Shown here: positions 61,113 through 64,000 of the stretch, one piece after another
How the letters are laid out: the number at the start of each line of letters is the position of its first letter
How positions within the stretch are numbered: position 1 is the first letter of the stretch
Assembly: GCF_001375595.1 (NCBI RefSeq)
Contig: NZ_CVJQ01000002.1
Coordinates: 186,001-250,000, forward strand
Direction of reading: 5' to 3'
DNA: 64,000 bases
DNA from: Phenylobacterium immobile (ATCC 35973)
Lineage (GTDB): Bacteria; Pseudomonadota; Alphaproteobacteria; Caulobacterales; Caulobacteraceae
Notes under the pieces: model-generated
Told to the model about the DNA's origin: nothing
Databases searched by the model: none
Seen by the model: only the letters and a program-made list of their open reading frames with translations
Translations under genes and position numbers: made by a program

Positions 61113-61793
61113 ATGATGGGCGAGACCGTCCTGCTGACCGCCCCGGACGGCTTCGCCTTCGACGCCTGGCATACAAGGCCCAGCGACGCCCGGCGTGGCG
61201 GCCTCGTCATCTGCCATGCGATCTGGGGCGTGACGCCCCACCTGCGCGCGCTGGCCGAGGAATACGCCGAGGACGGCTATGAGACGCTTGTTCCGAGCCT
61301 CTTCGACCGCCAACAACGCGGCTTCGCCGAAGCCGATACCGACCCGGCCCTGATGGCCCGTCAGACATCCCTCGCCGAGGCCGCCGGATGGGGCTCAGGC
61401 GTCCTCGATGCGGTCCAGGCGGCCATTGACGCCCTGAAGCCGCCAGTCTTCCTGATGGGCTTCTGCTTTGGCGGCACGACCGCCTGGCTGGCGGCGGCGC
61501 GATGCTCGGGCCTGTCGGCCGTCTCCAGCTTTTATGGGGGCCAGGTCATCGACTATCTGGACGAGACCCCGCAGGTCCCGACCATCCTGCACGTCGGCAA
61601 GACCGACGAGCTTATGCCGCCTGAGGACATCGAGGCGATCCGCGCCGCCCATCCGGAGTTGCCGGTCTACCCCTACCCCGCCGGCCACGCCTTCGTGGCG
61701 CCCAGCGGCTTCCACGCCGACAGCGCACGCCTGTCGAAGCTGCGGACGCTGGCGCTCTTCTCCCGCAACGGCGGCGGTCGCAGCGAGGTCTGA
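61113..61793 (+). CDS. dienelactone hydrolase family protein
   Basis: A 226-residue alpha/beta hydrolase. The nucleophile elbow is GFCFGGTTAWLA with Cys as in dienelactone hydrolase; the Asp of GKTDELMP and His of YPAGHAFVA complete the triad, and ICHAIWGVTPHLRALAEEYA is the family's oxyanion-loop region. The start is ATG-ATG at 61113/61116 with no good Shine-Dalgarno. It is not near the extradiol cluster, so general hydrolysis is as likely as dienelactone cleavage. Confidence 0.9.
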   Translation: MMGETVLLTAPDGFAFDAWHTRPSDARRGGLVICHAIWGVTPHLRALAEEYAEDGYETLVPSLFDRQQRGFAEADTDPALMARQTSLAEAAGWGSGVLDAVQAAIDALKPPVFLMGFCFGGTTAWLAAARCSGLSAVSSFYGGQVIDYLDETPQVPTILHVGKTDELMPPEDIEAIRAAHPELPVYPYPAGHAFVAPSGFHADSARLSKLRTLALFSRNGGGRSEV

Positions 61794-61827
61794 CACAAGG
61801 CCCCGCCCCGCTGCTAAGCTCGCGACC

Positions 61828-62571
61828 GTGCGGCCCGCCTTCGCCTTCCTCGCAGCACTGATCGCCATGCCGGCGCACGCCGGCGCGGTGCGCTGCCGGC
61901 TGGAGCACGGCGCGCTGGTCGCGCCCGCCGCGGTCGCCGGCATTGCGGGCGACTACATCATCGACACCGGCCAGGCCCACTCGATCCTGGCTGAGACCCA
62001 GGCTCAGGATGCAGGGTTCGACGGCGCCGCGGCGTTGGGCGACGTCCTCATCGCCGGCCAGGCGCTTGCCGGCCAAACCCTCGACATCGTCGATCTGGAC
62101 GGGCGCAGCCGCGACTTCGCCACCCCCATCGCCGGGGTGATCGGCGCCGACCTCCTCGCGGGCTTCATTTTCGACGTTCGCTTCAGCCCGTGCTGGCTCG
62201 CCTTGTGGCGGCCGGGCCAAGCGCCGAGGTTTCGCCCGACGATATCGCTGAGCCTGGATTGGATCGACGGCGCCCCCGCAATCTCCGCCTCGGTGGCGGA
62301 TGGGCCGACCGTGCGTTCGGGCGGCTTCACCCTCGCCACAGGGCTGGGGAGGGCCATCAGCCTGAGTCCTGCAACCGTGCGCGCCCCGGCCAGCGGCCAG
62401 GGCCGCCTACGCGCCCTGTCCTTGGCTGGTGACTTGTTCGAGAACCTGGACGCCGTCATAGGGCCGCCTAAGGCCGCCCTGGGCGATCTCGGCTCACCCG
62501 TACTCGCCCGCTATCGCCTCCGCCTGGATTTCCCCGCCCGACTCCTGCATCTCACGCCGGCCGAGCGCTGA
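61828..62571 (+). CDS. secreted retropepsin-like aspartyl protease family protein
   Basis: A 247-residue protein starting at a GTG with a signal peptide (RPAFAFLAALIAMPAHAGA). Residues 35-45 read GDYIIDTGQAHSIL, the DTG element of retropepsin-like aspartic proteases, and a hydrophobic GVIGADLL flap-like segment follows. A second half (LGDLGSPVLARYRLRLDF) resembles a degenerate repeat without a second DTG, so activity would require dimerisation or is absent. Function unknown. Confidence 0.65.
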   Translation: MRPAFAFLAALIAMPAHAGAVRCRLEHGALVAPAAVAGIAGDYIIDTGQAHSILAETQAQDAGFDGAAALGDVLIAGQALAGQTLDIVDLDGRSRDFATPIAGVIGADLLAGFIFDVRFSPCWLALWRPGQAPRFRPTISLSLDWIDGAPAISASVADGPTVRSGGFTLATGLGRAISLSPATVRAPASGQGRLRALSLAGDLFENLDAVIGPPKAALGDLGSPVLARYRLRLDFPARLLHLTPAER

Positions 62572-62583
62572 ACTCCAAACGCA

Positions 62584-62611
62584 AAAGGCCCCGGCGCGAG
62601 CCGGGGCCTTT
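62584..62611. terminator. bidirectional terminator
   Basis: AAAGGCCCCGGC (62584-62595) pairs with GCCGGGGCCTTT (62600-62611) around GCGA, with A- and T-runs on both sides. It separates the convergent protease-like gene and the cytochrome bc1 operon. Confidence 0.9.
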
Positions 62612-62633
62612 CCAGTTTCAAGAGCGCTGCGCC

Positions 62634-63479
62634 CTAGTGCGCGACGTTGCGCCAGATCCGCCGGTAGCTCGCGTAGAGCAGGCCGGCGAAGATGATCAGG
62701 TAGATCATCGCGCCGAAGCCGAACTGCTTGCGATCCTCCATCTTGGGCTCGGCGGCCCACATCAGGAAGGCGGCGACGTCGGTGGCCTGGTTCTTCACCG
62801 TCGATGGCGTGCCATCGTCGAAGGTCACCTTGCCGTCGGCCAGGGGCGGCGGCATGGCGATGAAGCCGCCTTTCGGCACGTTATGGTGGTCGCCCTTCCA
62901 GAACGCGGCGAGGTCGCCGGCCATGTAGGGATTGTAGTACTTGCCGGCCGGGACCTCGAGGGCCGCCGGCGGGTTCGGATAGCCGCTCACGATCGAGGCG
63001 ATATAGGCCGGGCCGCCTTCGCGGGCCTTGGCGATCACCGACAGGTCCGGCGGCAGGGCGCCGCCGTTCGAGGCGCGGGCCGCAGCTTCGTTCGGGAACG
63101 GAGATGGGAAGCGGTCGGCCGAGCTGGCCGGACGCTGGATCACGTCGCCGGTTTCCGAGTCGATGTCGTTGACCTGGATATCGGCGGCCAGCGCCTTCAC
63201 CACAGGGTTGTCGTTCGAGTTCGGATAGCGCGGATCGTAGAATGGACCGCCCTTGTCGCCCAGGTTGCGGAACGACAGCAGGTGCATCGCGTGGCAGGCC
63301 GCGCAGACCTCGCGATAGACCTTGTAGCCGCGTTGCAGCTGGGCCGCATCGTACTTGCCAAACGGACCCGCGAACGAGAAGTCGATCTTCGCCGGCTCCT
63401 CAGGGTGCGTCGCCGCCACGGCCGAGCCGCTGATCAGCGCGAGCCCCAAGGCCGCGAGGGCAAAACCTTTGCGCAGCAT
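62634..63479 (-). CDS. petC: cytochrome c1 of the bc1 complex
   Basis: A 281-residue haem c protein of respiratory complex III. A signal peptide (KGFALAALGLALISGSAVAA) precedes the haem-binding CAACHAM (Cys-x2-Cys-His) near residue 57; the axial Met is in the later IAMPPPLADG region. A C-terminal anchor (GFGAMIYLIIFAGLLYASYR) keeps it in the membrane. It lies 6 bp after the cytochrome b gene as a separate gene, not a fusion. Confidence 0.96.
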   Translation of the reverse strand: MLRKGFALAALGLALISGSAVAATHPEEPAKIDFSFAGPFGKYDAAQLQRGYKVYREVCAACHAMHLLSFRNLGDKGGPFYDPRYPNSNDNPVVKALAADIQVNDIDSETGDVIQRPASSADRFPSPFPNEAAARASNGGALPPDLSVIAKAREGGPAYIASIVSGYPNPPAALEVPAGKYYNPYMAGDLAAFWKGDHHNVPKGGFIAMPPPLADGKVTFDDGTPSTVKNQATDVAAFLMWAAEPKMEDRKQFGFGAMIYLIIFAGLLYASYRRIWRNVAH

Positions 63480-63485
63480 TGAGGC

Positions 63486-64000
63486 TCAACCCTTCTTTTC
63501 AGGCGACGCCACGGCGCCAGCCGGCGTCGAGGCGGGATGCGACAGGACCGGCTCGGAGATCGATTCCGGCACGGGCAACGGGGTCTCGGTCAGGCCCAGC
63601 AGCGGCGTGATCACGAGGAAGTAGGCGAAGTAGTAGAGGGTCGCGATGCGCGAGAGCCAGACGAAGCTGTTCAGGTCCGCGTCCAACAGGGTCAGCGTCT
63701 TGAAGTGGCCCAGCACCGGATCATCCGGCAGCTTGCCGCCGCAGTAGCCGAGCACGCAGCACGCCAGCACGAAGATGAAGAAGTACAGGCGCGCCGTCGG
63801 ACGGTAACGCATCGAGCGCACCCGCGAGGTGTCGAGCCAGGGCAGGATGAACAGCATGATGATCGCGCCGAACATGGCGATCACGCCGCCCAGCTTGTCC
63901 GGCACCGCGCGCAGGATCGCGTAGAACGGCAGGAAGTACCATTCCGGGACGATGTGCGCCGGCGTCACCAGCGGGTCAGCGGGGATGTAGTTGTCGGCAT
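63486..64000 (-). CDS. petB: cytochrome b of the bc1 complex (N-terminal part outside the window)
   Basis: The open frame runs to base 64000, so only the last 170 or so residues are seen. The visible part begins with [20 protein letters not shown], containing the PEWY motif of the quinol-oxidation site ([17 protein letters not shown]). Helices F to H follow, with a tail ([20 protein letters not shown] ...) after the last helix. The haem ligands would be upstream, along with the Rieske subunit gene. Confidence 0.95.
   Translation of the reverse strand, partial: ADNYIPADPLVTPAHIVPEWYFLPFYAILRAVPDKLGGVIAMFGAIIMLFILPWLDTSRVRSMRYRPTARLYFFIFVLACCVLGYCGGKLPDDPVLGHFKTLTLLDADLNSFVWLSRIATLYYFAYFLVITPLLGLTETPLPVPESISEPVLSHPASTPAGAVASPEKKG

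Overview
The window is one contiguous stretch of a GC-rich (roughly two-thirds G+C by eye) alphaproteobacterial chromosome. Gene content (separate cytochrome c1 and b genes, ThiC behind a TPP riboswitch, Coq7, FeoAB, ExoD, SelO, a UbiK-YbjN-ProC block, an Lgt-MidA-PgeF-Prs block, an RplY-Pth-YchF block), TonB-dependent receptors and the protein style point to Caulobacteraceae, most likely Phenylobacterium or a close relative. The genus is an inference; no rRNA gene is present to fix it.

Layout. 1-9 kb: the end of a serine hydrolase, a small toxin/immunity module (PD-(D/E)xK-type nuclease toxin plus DUF4304 protein), a NYN/OST-HTH protein, a glutathione transferase, pgsA, a TonB-C-like periplasmic protein, uvrC and a FATP-type acyl-CoA synthetase. 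8.8-13.5 kb: a membrane-anchored Ala/Pro-rich protein interrupted by an in-frame amber codon, thiC with its TPP riboswitch, and a zinc metallopeptidase. 13.5-14.5 kb: an intact 1,020-bp IS481-family element with 6-bp target duplications, inserted exactly at the stop codon of an HxlR regulator.

14.5-26.1 kb looks like an accessory catabolic cluster: HxlR and MarR regulators, a type I extradiol (VOC) dioxygenase, a Gfo/Idh/MocA oxidoreductase, an aldo/keto reductase, a ring-hydroxylating-oxygenase alpha-like protein, a rhodanese-like protein, an oxygenase beta subunit, a GlcG/HbpS-family protein and two tandem GPH-type MFS transporters. The alpha-like protein lacks one Rieske histidine and both mononuclear-iron histidines, and the rhodanese next to it lacks its cysteine, so one operon encodes two apparent pseudo-enzymes under a palindrome that also precedes the marR gene. 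This is the least conventional part of the window.

26-64 kb is mostly housekeeping: tRNA-Leu(CAA), ExoD, feoAB behind a Fur-like site, redox and quinone genes (DsbB, Coq7), an HNH nuclease, TetR, GluQ, SelO, NhaA, pteridine genes (FolM-like, FolB-like), IlvE, a two-component system, a frameshifted TonB-dependent receptor, ProC/YbjN/UbiK, Lgt/MidA/PgeF/Prs, an LptF/G-like permease with two divergent GT4 glycosyltransferases and a membrane protein, a lipoprotein, YnfA, RplY/Pth/YchF, a dienelactone hydrolase, a retropepsin-like protein, and the end of the cytochrome bc1 operon, which runs off the window. Two 30-residue membrane-type ORFs with Shine-Dalgarno sequences are also annotated.
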